Below are positions 1-11,929 of a DNA stretch of 64,000 nt, one piece after another. The notes under the pieces were generated by a model. That model saw only the letters and a program-made list of their open reading frames with translations, did not search any database and had not been told where the DNA came from. A program made the translations under genes and the position numbers. Position 1 is the first letter of the stretch, and each line of letters starts with the position of its first letter. Source of the DNA: Luzula sylvatica (lineage: Eukaryota > Streptophyta > Magnoliopsida > Poales > Juncaceae); assembly GCA_946800325.1 (NCBI GenBank), contig OX326961.1, positions 9,154,655 to 9,218,654 on the forward strand, given 5' to 3'.

Positions 1-120
1 CACCGGACCAGCTCCAAACCCACTCTTTTAATATCATATACTCATCGGACAGGTGGCAACATGTGCTCAACCCACCAACTTTAAAAGTCTTCTAACTTCT
101 TCCATCAAATATTAAAAATT

Positions 121-330
121 GTTTGCAAGCGGAATCGAGCCCGCAACCTTTAAAACCGCTCGCAAAAACCCAACCAACCATGCTAACGAAATGTCTGTGA
201 TATAATTTAGTCTGTAACCTATTTATCTATTGAGGGTATTGTATTAAAAATAGGTACGATCCAAGCGGGATCGAACCGGCGCCGTGCAGCGGGACGTGGA
301 ACAGCCTATCCAACTGACCTAATTGATGTT
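121..330 (-). repeat. Two tRNA-like Pol III promoter modules, SINE heads or decayed tRNAs
   Basis: Read on the minus strand, two modules about 130 bp apart each carry an A-box-like and a B-box-like element. The upstream one (about 330 to 262) has TTAGGTCAGTTGG followed by GGTTCGATCCC, a perfect B-box consensus. The second (about 190 to 125) has TTAGCATGGTTGG and GGCTCGATTCC. The T-arm and acceptor stems pair poorly, so functional tRNAs are unlikely. tRNA-derived SINE heads are the best reading, but no clear poly(A) end or target duplication was found. Confidence 0.35.
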
Positions 331-2109
331 TATGTCATTGTGCTGTGTCTAATATATTTATTTATATGCCACGGGTCAACACTGAATTATTGAGCATTAA
401 AAGAAGTATATATCGGAAGTGAAATGTGTGAAACAAATGTTGCGTTTCAAAGCGAAAAAGAAATGAGATTAGTGGATTAAACTATGGGAATAATATTGAT
501 ACGGTTAATAATTACAATATCTTAAGATCTTGCTAAATACAATGAAATGAAATATTATAATTTAAGTATCCAACAAGTGTTGTAGTTACACATATAAATT
601 CTTGTATTAAATATTATAATTTATTAACTCTGTGTTTCGTCCTTCGACAAATGTTGTATTAAACATTTTATTCACATAATATTTTGAATATTAAATTCAT
701 TTTTATAGAAATTTTCTATTATTTTTTCTCTTAGCTCGATGAGTACTTGACGAAAGTTCAGTGGTGGACTTCTTTAATAATATTGTGGCTTCTGAATTTT
801 CTTAATTGACATGTACATGCAATATAGTAATTCAATTCATATTTTCTTATAGATTTCGTCTTTTTCTATTACTTTTTTTCAATTGTTGCTTCTGACAGAT
901 TGACAGATGTAAAGTAAAATTTTGAAAATGATACAAACACAAATCCAATATAGTAAATTCAATTCATATTTTAATTTGACTAAAATATTCCTGCAAGTCA
1001 CAGATTTGGAACTTATTTTAATTTTTTTGTTGGAGTGTTGATTATTTTTTTGGTGTTGTTTTTACCTTATTATGAGTTTCTTGGAAGGGCTTTTTCTTGC
1101 TTGCTCTTTCACTTTTGGGGAATTTTCGTCGACTTTTTCAAAAATGTGATGTTATTTGGAATTTGATTATTTTATTTTTTTCTTACTTGGTTGTTATTAT
1201 ATGGCTGAAGCAGATCTTTAATATTCATTTGTTTTGTTGCTTCATTGGTATATCGTGGCGACGCGTCCTCATTTGGTATTGGGAGAACGGGTATCTAATT
1301 TTTTTTTTTTTTAAGTAGAAATAGAATCTGTGACTCGAAATAGGAAACACAAATATGGGATTTTTTTTTAGTGGTAATTATACTTTTAATTCAAATCGTT
1401 GTAGTCAGGTAGGTATTCGTCAAAAAACATTTGCGTGCCAGAGTAGCTCGTCAGGTTGAAGTTGAACCCTAAGTAAAATGGGAAGTGAGACTGTTAAATT
1501 TGTTTCATAAACTATTACTTTATTTAACTGCAGCTTGGTGTCATGGACTCATGCTACATTGTGTAGGATCAAAGGGCAATTTATTTTTTGAAGCTTACCA
1601 TTGAAGTGATCGATGAGTATTGGAACTTATCGCATCGATGATTGGTCTGTCTTGGATTTTTCAATTGATGTGTCGATGTCGCAGTTCATGATACTTTCAT
1701 CCCATTTCAAAGCATTTGTGGGTCAAATTTCTTATTCTGTTAAATAGCTTTTTCATGTGAAATTTCAAAGCATTTGTATTTTGTACATACCTCACAATCA
1801 ATATTCAATAGTAGTAGAAGTTTAACAACGTTGTTGAGTAGCATTGATGTAAAAGAAACAAGTAGGAATTATCTTAAAGAGAGAATACATACCAACTATT
1901 CTTGGTCGTAGTTCCGAGCCACGTATTTACTATTTACTACACTGCGAGGAAGCACACACAGCGGAGTCTTCCAGGGAGGAGAGTGTAATGGTCAAGCGGG
2001 AAAAGTAATTTGGACACATGCAACCTACAGCTGGCCTTAGCTTGATTTTTGTTGTCATAATTTACATACACGTGTCATAGTCAATTAACATCCTATATGG
2101 GCTTTTTTA
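331..2109. other. AT-rich intergenic DNA
   Basis: No coding exon, RNA gene or transposon end is recognisable. There are poly(T) runs, and the few open frames are short, hydrophobic translations of T-rich DNA. Confidence 0.6.
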
Positions 2110-3190
2110 GAGATGGGTTTTTTTTTAATGTTTGTTTTATTGAGCTGGATTTATAGGCCAAAAATTGTTGGGCCTTTTTTTAATGAAATTTTTTCTCAAA
2201 AGCAATTTTTTTTATTTTTTTATTTCTGAACAAACTTAGATTTTTTGAAATATGTATTATTACTATTTTTTTTTGTAGTTGCTATTGTGTGCATTGGGAT
2301 GAAAAAAAAGGACCAATGGTCTTTTTGGACAGTTTTGCTTAATATCAATGAGCTTTTTTTTATTTTTTCTTTTTTCACTCAACATAATGTTGCCTTTTTT
2401 TTTAGGTATTTCGAAGTTCAAAGTACGTTAAATATAGGGCCTTTTTTTCATTTCAGGATGCTCTAGAAAGATTTGAAGCTGTATTCAAGTTACAAATATA
2501 TGTACATTTTGTTGGAATACAAATATATTGTGTTCATATGTTGTCAGTGAATTGATAAAAAGGGCTATGATATGAGTGTTAATATAGTTGGAACTTATGT
2601 TTTCTTCAGCCTGCTACAAAAAAATGCGGCAGTGTTCTGCCTTTTTTTGGACTATTAAAGTATATTAAGAGGTTCATTATAATTTTTTCTTTTTAAGCTC
2701 TGAATTTATTTTAATTTTTTTTAAGTTCAAAAGTTGTTAAAAATCAGGTTATTGGTGTGTTATGCTGGGACCATTGGGCCGTTATATTATTGGGCTCATG
2801 GCAATTCATTTTTTTCTTACTTAAATTTTCTTTTTTTTTCAAATTATGTACTGCATTCTGTCATTTCGGGAAGTGTCGTACAAGTTTTTGAAGTCCTATT
2901 CGAGTTCACAATTTTTTTTAGCTATGAATATATTTTATTTTATTTTTCAAAATTTGAAATTTGTAAAAAGTAGTCTTTTGTTTTTATTTTTCTGGGACTG
3001 TTGGGTCGTGGTACTTCTGGGCCTTTTTTTGTGGACAGTAATTTTTCTTTTTTTTTCAAAGTTTGAAATGTGTTAAATGGCTGTCATTTACTCATTTTGA
3101 GAAGTCGCATACAAATTCTTGATGTTGCATTGTCTTCGTAATACTAATATGTTCACATTTTGTTGCAATGTAATTATGTACGTCGATACA
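2110..3190. repeat. Degenerate T-rich direct repeats, about three units
   Basis: Three stretches (near 2400-2560, 2725-2915 and 3050-3180) share the order GTTAAA, then CATTTC or CATTTTG followed by an AGTCG-type string, then a TTGAAG/TTGATG segment and TTCACA. Interspersed GGGCCTTTTTTT strings recur. Spacing is about 320-350 bp with heavy divergence, consistent with an old tandem array or overlapping copies of one repeat. No protein family is recognisable in any frame. Confidence 0.4.
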
Positions 3191-3927
3191 AAAAAAATAT
3201 GAAATAGCCAGATATCTTATGATATAAATTATAATCACTGCTATTGTCAAAACTTCACATTTCTAAATAAATGTAATACGTGAACGTGAGACCATTATTT
3301 TCCGTTTATTAATACTTCATATTTATAAATAAGAGAGACGATTTTTTTTTTTTTTTGTTGCAATAATATTCTAGCAACAGATCTATGTCAAGCTTCGTTC
3401 TCTAGTTGTTGTAGGGCTTCTTTTATAGATGTTAAATCTTCAAAAATTAAGGAAATAAAATTAGTCGAGAACAATAACTATCCCTATTCTGATAAATTAA
3501 CTACAAAAAGAACTTTGTGAAAATCAATAAAATCCAAATCTGAAAAAAGCCAAATCAATAAAATATCTATGAACAAAATCAAATTACCAAATGTACCAAA
3601 TAAACTAAAAAAAATAAATTCTAAAAATCAGGAAATAATAGTAATATTAATTTCTGAAAATTTGAAAAGAGCAACGAATAACAGTAAAATAAGATGGATT
3701 AACAAACGTCCTCAAGTTCCAGCAAAAAATTTCAAGAAACAACATAAAAGTTCATTAAACAAAATAAATTACAAAAAGTTCATGCTAGTTTCATACAAAA
3801 CCAAACCTAGGGTTAGTGTGGGTGTGAGATTTGTTTTAAGAGAATGTGTACGTGACTTACTTGTGTGAATGGGTGTGAGCATGGTTGATGGTTGTGATGT
3901 GCATAATAGGTTGAAAGCTATGGATGT
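3191..3927. other. AT-rich intergenic DNA left of the minisatellite
   Basis: The 99-residue frame at 3569-3868 is Lys/Asn/Ile rich, as expected from A-rich DNA, and shows no domain. Nothing else is supported. Confidence 0.55.
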
Positions 3928-4316
3928 GAGTCGACAGATATAGGGTGCATAATAAATAGGATGTGCATGACATGTGACTATGTGAGAGTTGTTAACTGGA
4001 CATGGAGTCGACAGATATAGGGTGCATAATAAATAGGATGTGCATGACATGTGACTATGTGAGAGTTGTTAACTGGACATGGAGTCGACAGATATAGGGT
4101 GCATAATAAATAGGATGTGCATGACATGTGACTATGTGAGAGTTGTTAACTGGACATGGAGTCGACAGATATAGGGTGCATAATAAATAGGATGTGCATG
4201 ACATGTGACTATGTGAGAGTTGTTAACTGGACATGGAGTCGACAGATATAGGGTGCATAATAAATAGGATGTGCATGACATGTGACTATGTGAGAGTTGT
4301 TAACTGGACATGGAGT
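3928..4316. repeat. 77-bp minisatellite, five tandem copies
   Basis: A unit beginning GAGTCGACAGATATAGGGTG and ending GTTAACTGGACATG recurs with exact 77-bp spacing (TCGACAG at 3931, 4008, 4085, 4162 and 4239). By eye the copies are identical, which implies recent expansion or active homogenisation. The array breaks off at GGAGTTAACAG. Because 77 is not a multiple of three, the minus-strand open frames across the array are not conserved peptides. Confidence 0.95.
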
Positions 4317-4447
4317 TAACAGAGCTCGGATCCAGATGGAAACGTGTGGAGTCACAAGGAAGGTCGGATTAACAATAACATAGTGGTGTATTGACATCAC
4401 CGAGAATATTTTTTTCTGTCAATATTTGCCTATTTGGGAGAAGAATA

Positions 4448-4710
4448 TAATTTCTCTTTTGTTAGCGGGTTTGGGTCTGAGGTATGTAACTATGTTTATT
4501 AAAGGGTAGTTTGGTCAATAAATTTAATTAATTTTAAAATTCAGAATTTTTGTTTAATTTAATGTTAATTCAATTATGTGGATAAATTTGATATTTTGTA
4601 GATTTAGTGAGAATAAATTTGATATTAATTGAGTTTAGTAGAGATAAATATAATATTAACAATTTATTAGGGATAAATATGTCATTTATGAATTATAGGA
4701 GAAATTGCCC
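4448..4710 (+). mobile_element. Stray right terminal repeat of a Mutator-like element
   Basis: This stretch matches, in the same orientation, the right terminal inverted repeat of the element at 34617-37311. Shared strings include TTTATTAAAGGGTAGTTTGG, TCAATAAATTTAATTAATTT and repeated GGATAAATTTGATATTAAT. It ends at AATTATAGGAGAAATTGCCC, where the other copy ends GGATATAGGAAAAAATTTCCC. No matching left end was found upstream, so this is a truncated or rearranged copy. Confidence 0.6.
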
Positions 4711-6481
4711 ACCAAAAAAAAAATACGTTATTATTCTTACGTGCAAATAAACTAATCATTGCTTTCTTTTTTTTCTAATAATAATATTGTAAAAAATATA
4801 ATATAAATTATCTATTATACAATCTGAAAAAATAAAAATGCATAAAAACATTAATTATTATATGCATAAGTATAATTAATCCATAATTTATGTTTTCACT
4901 TTCAAGACACATTTCACTAATTTAATTTGTTGTTCTCGCGCATTCAATTTGTGCATAATCATATATATCCCCATTGCCCTCTTTCTCAATAGAGAAATTA
5001 TCTGTTAAAATATCTCTGTTTCTGAAATCTCCTCAAAACAAAAAAAAAAAATCTCTTTTGATTAATCTTGTATCGTTGCTTGATTACTTGTTTGTTTGTG
5101 TAGAGTTTTGTATAGCTCAATCTCAACAAAATAGTTATTAAACGGCTTAGATAAATATGTCAATTTTGTGGCTTGATGAAACGGCCACACTAAAAAATAC
5201 CAATATATATATATATATATATATATGTAAGTACATCAAAGAACATTTATTATATAATAATTTTAATTTTTATATATAGTTATTTAATTGTAATGTTTAT
5301 ATTATTTGTTTCATTGGAAGGATGGACTTGCTATGGTCTTTTAATTCTCTGTGAAGGGTGACAATAATCCTTTTTATTGTTAAATTATTAAATTATCAAG
5401 GGGTATCTAGAAAAAAGGATATAATCAATTTCTTTAATCCTTTAATAATTTAATTGTATTAATTAATGATTTTTTATAGTTTACCATCTAATTTGGGCGA
5501 ATGTTAAAACAGAAACAATAAAGGATTTAGCATATACTATGGCTCGATTCAATAAAAAAAAAAGGGGACTATTTCGTTAATTATTACATGGTCAGGGTTT
5601 TTTCTAAAAATTTCAAGCACTTTTGGTCCATAAATTTCATGCTTAAAATGGGTCGAAAGATTCAAGCTTTGTATGGTACATACCCTTATCCAGTTCGTCT
5701 GGTTTGCTTGATCCTTTTTACGCTAATTAGAACTACCCATTGATTTAAGTGAGACTTTATTATACCTTTTTACGCTAAAGTAATTAATTCGGATTATATT
5801 TATTTGAGTTATGGCCAATTGTACCTAATTGATGTCCGGTTGAATATTCCAGGGACTGTAAAGAATACAAGGAAGGTTTGGCAAATATAAACTGAAGAAA
5901 TGGAAACATGTGTCAACGTCAAGCATTGATTTCTCAATGTATGCAAGAAAACGACTTCTTAGTTTAGGATTAATCGAACTAATTTGTGCGACTAAAAATA
6001 GGAATTATAGGATTGAGGATTGGGTGTGAATGAAATTGTGTTTATGGTTAGTGTCAAATACAATGGACCAATGATTGTTTATAGGATTGAGGATTGGGTG
6101 TGAATGAATTTGTCAACTATTGTTGTAATTTTCATCTTATGTTGCAAATTGATACCAATTTTACAATGAATATGCTATGCAAATTATCAGGCATTATGCA
6201 ATCTCTCTCATTTATTTAATTTATATCAATTTAATAAATTTGTATTGAATTTGATTAAATTTATAAGTTGGTACTAGTGAATACAAAAAATCATTTAAAT
6301 ATTAATTTTACGATTTCAACACAATGCAACTCAAAATGTATTTAAAAATTATTACCAACTAAATATTACATCACAAAATGAGTGAACATTTATCTCAATT
6401 TCAGTATTCATTTTTTCATTTTTTCATTCATTTGAATTGTAAATATAAGTTCCAAAAATACACATGTGGCACCTGAAACAT
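4711..6481. other. AT-rich intergenic DNA with an (AT)n microsatellite
   Basis: An (AT)12 tract lies at 5203-5226. The rest is AT-rich with short poly(A) runs. No gene or element end is recognised. Confidence 0.6.
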
Positions 6482-7297
6482 TCTCCGCATTTTTTTATAT
6501 CTGTTTGATTTGAATTAAAAAGTACTAACAAAATAAATAATTAAGGGAGGGGATAGTTGGGGAATATTTGCCAGGCGGAGTATGAAATAGAAACTCTGCA
6601 TATATAGTTCCGATATCCCATTTACCTTCTTTCTCTTCCTCTTTCTTGTTCTCGTCTGTAATTCTGTATGCTCATTTTTTGTTGACTTCAGAAAAATTAC
6701 CTCATAATCTCACTTTGTTATTCAATGTAGCTAGATTTCAGAAAAAATACATAAATATCATATGTATTTCGAAAAAAGAAACATGTCCAGCTCTTCATAT
6801 TTGTTTCTCATCCAACGTTATTGCACATCCATTCACATTTTTATGCACACACATAACACCAGAAAACTTAGTATAGCACTTGAACTTGGTATAAAAATCA
6901 CTGCGTGCCACCATTGATATCAATTAACTCCAGCTATCAATGCACACACCAAAACATAAAGTAAATATTCGAGCTTAGTATAGCAATTGAGATCTCAAAT
7001 TAAAAACAAAAAATAAAGAAGCTACTTATCTGATTTGTTTATTAGTGTCTTAAAAAATATAACAAGAAAAATGAGATTAATGAGAAAGAAAAAATAGAAT
7101 ATAGTGACAGATGTTTTGGAGAAGATGGGTAGGAGAGAGAAGGTGTTCATAATAAAAAAAAAGTTGTTTTTTTTTCCTCCCACTATTCCAACTCTTAATT
7201 ATTTTGTTAATACTTTATAACTCAAATTAAACAGATATAAAAAAAAACGGAGATTGATAGTCCGCCTAGTTCTATTTAGGCAGAGTTTGAATCTCCG
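6482..7297. repeat. Inverted-repeat element about 0.8 kb, with terminal hairpin
   Basis: About 75 bp at 6482-6560 (CTCCGCATTTTTTTATATCT onward) match the reverse complement of about 7175-7253 with roughly 80 per cent identity by eye. ATT flanks both outer ends, but a 3-bp repeat is weak evidence. A separate imperfect hairpin at 7248-7297 (CGGAGATTGATAGTCCGCCT pairing with AGGCAGAGTTTGAATCTCCG) overlaps the right arm. The interior lacks any coding signal. It is a non-autonomous DNA element or foldback repeat of unknown class. Confidence 0.55.
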
Positions 7298-7593
7298 CAA
7301 AATACATTTTCCAAACAAACTTCACCTCATGGCTATTTCGTTAATAATTTCGAAAATAATAATACATCGAGTGTGCAAATAATTTCGAAAATATATGAAG
7401 CAATTGAATATAAAATATAGATAAACCCACAATTATATAAATTGAAGAAATACAAGATAACCATGTACATCTAGTGATTATAAAAGTGTGAGCACATAAA
7501 AGCAGCATAGCTCAATTTTGTATATATACCAAGGATATGAATTTTTTGCTGCTTTTAAAAGTGCGGTTTTGGATTGTAATAACAAAAGGGGTT

Positions 7594-7863
7594 CAACCAC
7601 CCAACTCCAAAAAAATATCTTGATGAAATGACAATAATAGATCAAACGAGTTGATTAGTACTATTAATTAATTTAGTTAATAATTTAATTAACCGTTTAA
7701 CTGAATTACCACGTTAATTAACATATATTAATATTAACATATTATAAATTATTTATGTGTCAATTAATATTTAATCGAGTCAATTAAAAAAGCTAATTAA
7801 TTCACTTAACTCATTTTTGTCATTTCATCAAAACAACATTTTGGAGTTTGGGAGGCCAAGTAT
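7594..7863. mobile_element. MITE-like foldback element
   Basis: The left arm (CACCCAACTCCAAAA, then TTGATGAAATGACAA) is the inverse of the right arm (TTGTCATTTCATCAAAA, then TTTTGGAGTTTGGGAGG). Arms of about 100 bp enclose a very AT-rich middle. Related half-elements occur at 52084-52200 and 55930-56200, so this is a repeat family. No convincing target duplication was found, so the superfamily is undetermined. Confidence 0.6.
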
Positions 7864-9331
7864 ATTTTTCCATAACAAAATGACAAACGGCTCCTAATTT
7901 AGTCATGGCAATAAATGATCGATAATATCGTTGTGGGTAATAATTTGGTCATTATGAAAATAGTTACATGATCCGTAATAATCTAATTATAATTTTGAGT
8001 CTTTACTTTCATTCCAACATGTATTACCCGAAAAAAAAAAAAAAGAGCTTTTCGTAAACCTAGGTAAGTCCAAAAATATAACCCTAGTTTATAGTTTAAA
8101 GTAGGTGTTTTGTTATAAACCCTTAATAGAATTGTAATTGTTTTCATATTAATGATTAAAATGAATGGGAAACTTTGAGCTCTTGTCATTAGTTTAAAAA
8201 AAAAATCAAGAGTAATTTTCGAGCTCTTGTTATAATCCAAGACGAATAATAATAACATAAAGCTAATAGTATAATTATTTATTTTATTTTATTTATGAAT
8301 AAAATATGAACACACATTAATATTTCTACAAAAATATGATAATATCATTAATATTTTGCTTTTCCTATGTTTTTGTATAAAAATGTGTGAACAACCCTCA
8401 TTTTTCGCTCAATTCATTCATAAATAAAAAGACATAAATAAAGATTAATCGGTTGGTGATCATAATTTGTATTCGTGTATCAGAAACTATCTAAACATTA
8501 TTAGTTTTGTATATAATTAATTGCAAATAACTCTTCATTTTTCTGGTTTCCGCATATTTGTTTTGTTATCTTTCTCGACATTAGTCATTTACAAATGAAA
8601 CATGACCTATTTTTTTTACTAACATGTTAAATGTCAATAAACAAAATACTAATTTATTAATATGTTAAATCTCAATAGAAACAAAAACAAGGATCTGGCT
8701 TGTAATTATACTCTCAACTCAAATTTGAACACACATCTTCTATATCCAAATTAAAATTAAAATACTTAATTAACCCGGTTTAATTTACAAAAAACACATA
8801 TGATTAACTATACCGTACATGTAAGGTAATTAGGCAACAACATCTCTTGTCGCGAGGGAAATAGCACAATTGTTAATGACAAATTATTTGATAATGTTGT
8901 CATAACGATTCATTAGTAAAATATGAACACTATATTAATTGTAATCATAGTTTCAAATAAAAAAAATTAAATCCAATTTCTTTTATTGGATATTTTTGCC
9001 GGTCACTCAAATCATGTATATTGCGGAAATTGTTCGCTTATTGAATCCGTGACAAACTAAATTAAAAGAAAAAACAATTATACGAAAAAATCATTTAAGT
9101 TCAAAATACATTCATGATTCACTCAAAAAATTAATACAATCCAACAATTACAAAATTGAGACGAAATAATTGACTCACATGATTAATCCGTTCATTTACA
9201 TCCTGAATTTCATAATTAATCCAACTCTCAGAAATCAGCATATCATGTACGGCCCTCTAAATATTACGTACAACATTTAAAGAAAATATTTTGTAACATT
9301 ACATATTTTTCTTATTTCTTTCTTAATTAAA
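7864..9331. other. AT-rich intergenic DNA
   Basis: Nothing coding. The segment around 8745-8842 (AAAATACTTAATTAACCCGG, then CATGTAAGGTAATTAGGCAAC) recurs near 10640-10770, so a direct repeat flanks the decayed exons between them. Confidence 0.5.
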
Positions 9332-9575
9332 TCAAATCCTAATTTCTTTAGCCATGCTTGTAGCATGACCACAGACATATACACCACCTCCTTGCGAAAT
9401 TATACTTTCATATCTGAATTCTGGAAAGCCAATCTTCCCTGAAAAAGAAAAAAAAATTTATCAAACACAAATTAATAAATGCATAAGCCAAGACATTTTG
9501 CAAAATTATCCAAGTAATAAACTAACCTGCAAGGCTCCAAAAAGCCTCTGAAAGAGGCGAGAGCGAGACCTGTGC
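9332..9575 (-). pseudogene. Diflavin reductase (P450 reductase-like) exon remnants
   Basis: The last exon (9438 down to a stop at 9332) reads through GGGVYVCGHATSMAKEI. This resembles the VYVCG-DA-MAKD(V) motif near the C-terminus of NADPH-cytochrome P450 reductases. It follows a clean acceptor (pyrimidine tract then CAG at 9441-9439). The exon above it ends at a donor CAG/GTTAGT (9527/9526). In one frame that exon reads TGLALASFRGFLEP, close to the NADPH-binding GTGLAPFRGFLQER of the family. The two motifs are in different frames relative to the splice, the roughly 80 residues normally between them are mostly missing, and the protein stops about 35-45 residues early. In the known family this domain moves hydride from NADPH to FAD at the ER membrane. 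Here it can only be a relic. The identification rests on motif memory, not a search. Confidence 0.5.
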
Positions 9576-10530
9576 AGGTTCCGAAGTAATTATTCAAATA
9601 AGCCCCTCAAAGTTTTGAAAAATTGTAAAAAGTAATAAGAACTTGTGTTTAAGATTTGGCAACTAGTAATGAGGGCCAAAATTATAATAGCATGCATATC
9701 CTAATCTCATTATTGGTACCACAGAGCAGAGAGACTTGTACCGAACTAAAAATCTCTGTTTTCCAACAAACATCAAAATTACGAACCACACTAGCTGGTG
9801 CAATAACTATAAGAAAATAATTGGGAAATTAAAATATATGAAAAATAGCGAGATAACTGAAGTACCTCTATAAACAAGAATTTATCCATGAATTGTGCCT
9901 CGAACTTCGCATTGATAATTAGGAAAATAGTAAAAACAAGAACTGGGGTAAGCTTTAGATTAGAGGAGCTTGTTTTTGCAAAAAAAAAAAAAAAAAAAAG
10001 ATTAGAGGAGCTTGGAAAGAGGCGATTCGGTCAAAATTTCAAGCGTCACATTGGTAAAAAAATCCGCTAGGTATAAGTAGTAGACTGCAATCGATATTAG
10101 AAATAGCGAAAAAAACTTGCCATCACAAATCAGAACATCTAACTTCTAATAAAATCAAAATCACTAAAAGCTAAACCTGCGAAGAAATAATAAATAGTTC
10201 GAATTTCATTACCTCGGTACGAGTACTTGTCATGTTTTCCAAGTGAAAAAGCATGAGATTTTTCAAGATTATACTCATCTTTTCCCAGGAAACTCGCTGG
10301 CTATTTGTGGGAGTTAATCGGCGAAAAATGAAAAGGTTTAAGCATGATTTCTTCTGGGTTTCTCACATTTGAGAAGGAGTTTAGATCCGAGACGAAGTTT
10401 TGTTTTTAGAAGAGAGAAAGGGGAGTGTAGATCCGAGACGAAGAGAAAAAAGGGAAAGGGCGAGAATACGGGAAATGGAGAATGGGGAGAGGGAGTTTAG
10501 AAGGAGGAGCAAAATTACTTGTTTACCCTT
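9576..10530 (-). other. Possible 5' part and introns of the decayed minus-strand gene
   Basis: Above the reductase-like exons the minus strand is AT-rich and intron-like. It then reaches a pyrimidine-rich leader (about 10500-10290) containing a repeated TCGTCTCGGATCTA string and a candidate ATG at about 10284, with a donor-like GAG/GTAATG about 65 bp on. The short frame there (MSIILKNLMLFHL...) is not recognised and does not look like a reductase N-terminus, so linkage to the downstream exons is only positional. Confidence 0.25.
9957..10014 (+). mobile_element. Tiny poly(A) retro-insertion with 16-bp target duplication
   Basis: AGATTAGAGGAGCTTG occurs at 9957-9972 and again at 9999-10014. 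Between them lies only TTTTTGC followed by about 19 A (9973-9998). A long perfect target duplication plus a 3' poly(A) is the signature of target-primed reverse transcription, here with essentially no cargo. It sits inside the intron-like DNA of the minus-strand gene remnant. Confidence 0.65.
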
Positions 10531-11391
10531 TTTACTCTACGTCTAAAATACTCATAATAATTGTCAACCGTCTGATTGATCTTCAAATTAAAATCTTGTC
10601 CGTCCGTACAAATAGTGTCCGTACCATATAATCACCCAAAATTAAAATTAAAATACTTAATTAACCCGTATATAATGGAATCCTTTGTAAATTAGGCAAC
10701 ACGTACGTGAAAAATACTTATGTAAAATACTTAATTAACCTGTACATGTAAGGTAATTAGGCAACCTTTGTAAATTACCATATTATTTTATTTTTTTTAT
10801 TTTTTTTCAAAAATAAATTACCATATTAATTTACAAAGAACATATATAATTATTTTTCAATTTGCTATGTATATAGCATGACTTTACTTAATTGTTTGTG
10901 TATAACATGATACTTGGTAACTTGATAGCATCTGTATGCCATATACAAAATAATGGAATCCTTTGGTAAAAATACATTTCATCCACTAAAATCTTAATGT
11001 ATAAAAAATAATAATATATACGAGTGTGGAAATATTTTCTTTCAATTATTGTACATTAAAACAGCATTTTTTACATACATTTACAACATAATTCAACTGT
11101 ACACCACACCAGTTTCTTTTTTTGTAATGGGTCTTTTGTTTATTCATAAAGACCCACTATAGGTTAAAATTAATAAAGAAGAAGTATAAATAATTCATAA
11201 TGTGAATTGTAGCATAAACTAAATAAGAAGTATCAAAAAACAATTCATAATATATATTTTTTTAAATGAAACAATGATTATTCTCAATAAGGACTCATAT
11301 GAGAATATCTTATGTTATTCATTTAAAAGAAAAGATTATTTATAGGGAAATTTTCAAGTGTAGACAAAATATGTTTGCGATTTATCAAACT
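10531..11391. other. AT-rich intergenic DNA with short direct repeats
   Basis: AAATACTTAATTAACC and GTAATTAGGCAAC strings recur around 10640-10770 and match 8745-8842. No gene was found. Confidence 0.5.
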
Positions 11392-11511
11392 AGACAAGAA
11401 AGTTTGGAAATTTTGAAAATAACATCATCGGCGTTTGAAAAGTCGAGGGTAGACAAGAAAGTTTGGAAATTTGGAAAATAACATCATCGACGTTTGAAAA
11501 GTCGAGGGTTT
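11392..11511. repeat. 59-bp tandem duplication
   Basis: AGACAAGAAAGTTTGGAAAT begins at 11392 and 11451. The two units differ at only a few positions and both end AAAAGTCGAGGGT. Open frames across it are not conserved coding sequence. Confidence 0.85.
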
Positions 11512-11929
11512 CTATCATTTTCGACTTTTGAAAAATCGGACTCATTAACTCCCCTAACTACATCCTACCTCTCTTAATGACATTCACTTAATTTTGAGCA
11601 AGCTTCCGATTTTTGAAGTGTTGAGAAGCATAAATTCGGTCTTTCAAAAGCTGGTCAAATACAATTACTGTGAAGGTCCACGTGGAGGGTCAAGTAAAGA
11701 AAAGTACTAAATGATTCTAGTGCCACAATGGCTAAAACCGGGAAACTTCCAAGTAAATTTTTTTCTCTGTAAAATATACTTGTGTCTCATTAATACCACA
11801 AAATTTGATCTTGTAGAGGTTCTGAAAAATGAGCATAAAAATTTAGCACATAATGCGAGATAATGCTAGGAGAATCTCCAGACATATTTTTCTCAATTGA
11901 GTCGTGATTTTTAACATGGCAGGCACATA
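11512..11929. other. Intergenic DNA, no feature recognised
   Basis: Contains two copies of CATAAAAATTTAGCACA (near 11834 and 11926). No exon or RNA signal is supported. Confidence 0.4.

Noticed and set aside
3569..3868. 99-residue frame
   Set aside because: Lys/Asn/Ile-rich composition of A-rich DNA, with no motif and no splice or leader signal.
3928..4316. Possible CRISPR-like array
   Set aside because: Whole units are identical with no repeat-spacer alternation, and the context is a plant nuclear genome.
3769..4400. Minus-strand frames with a repeating peptide across the 77-bp array
   Set aside because: The 77-bp period shifts frame at each unit, so the repeated peptide is a by-product of the minisatellite.
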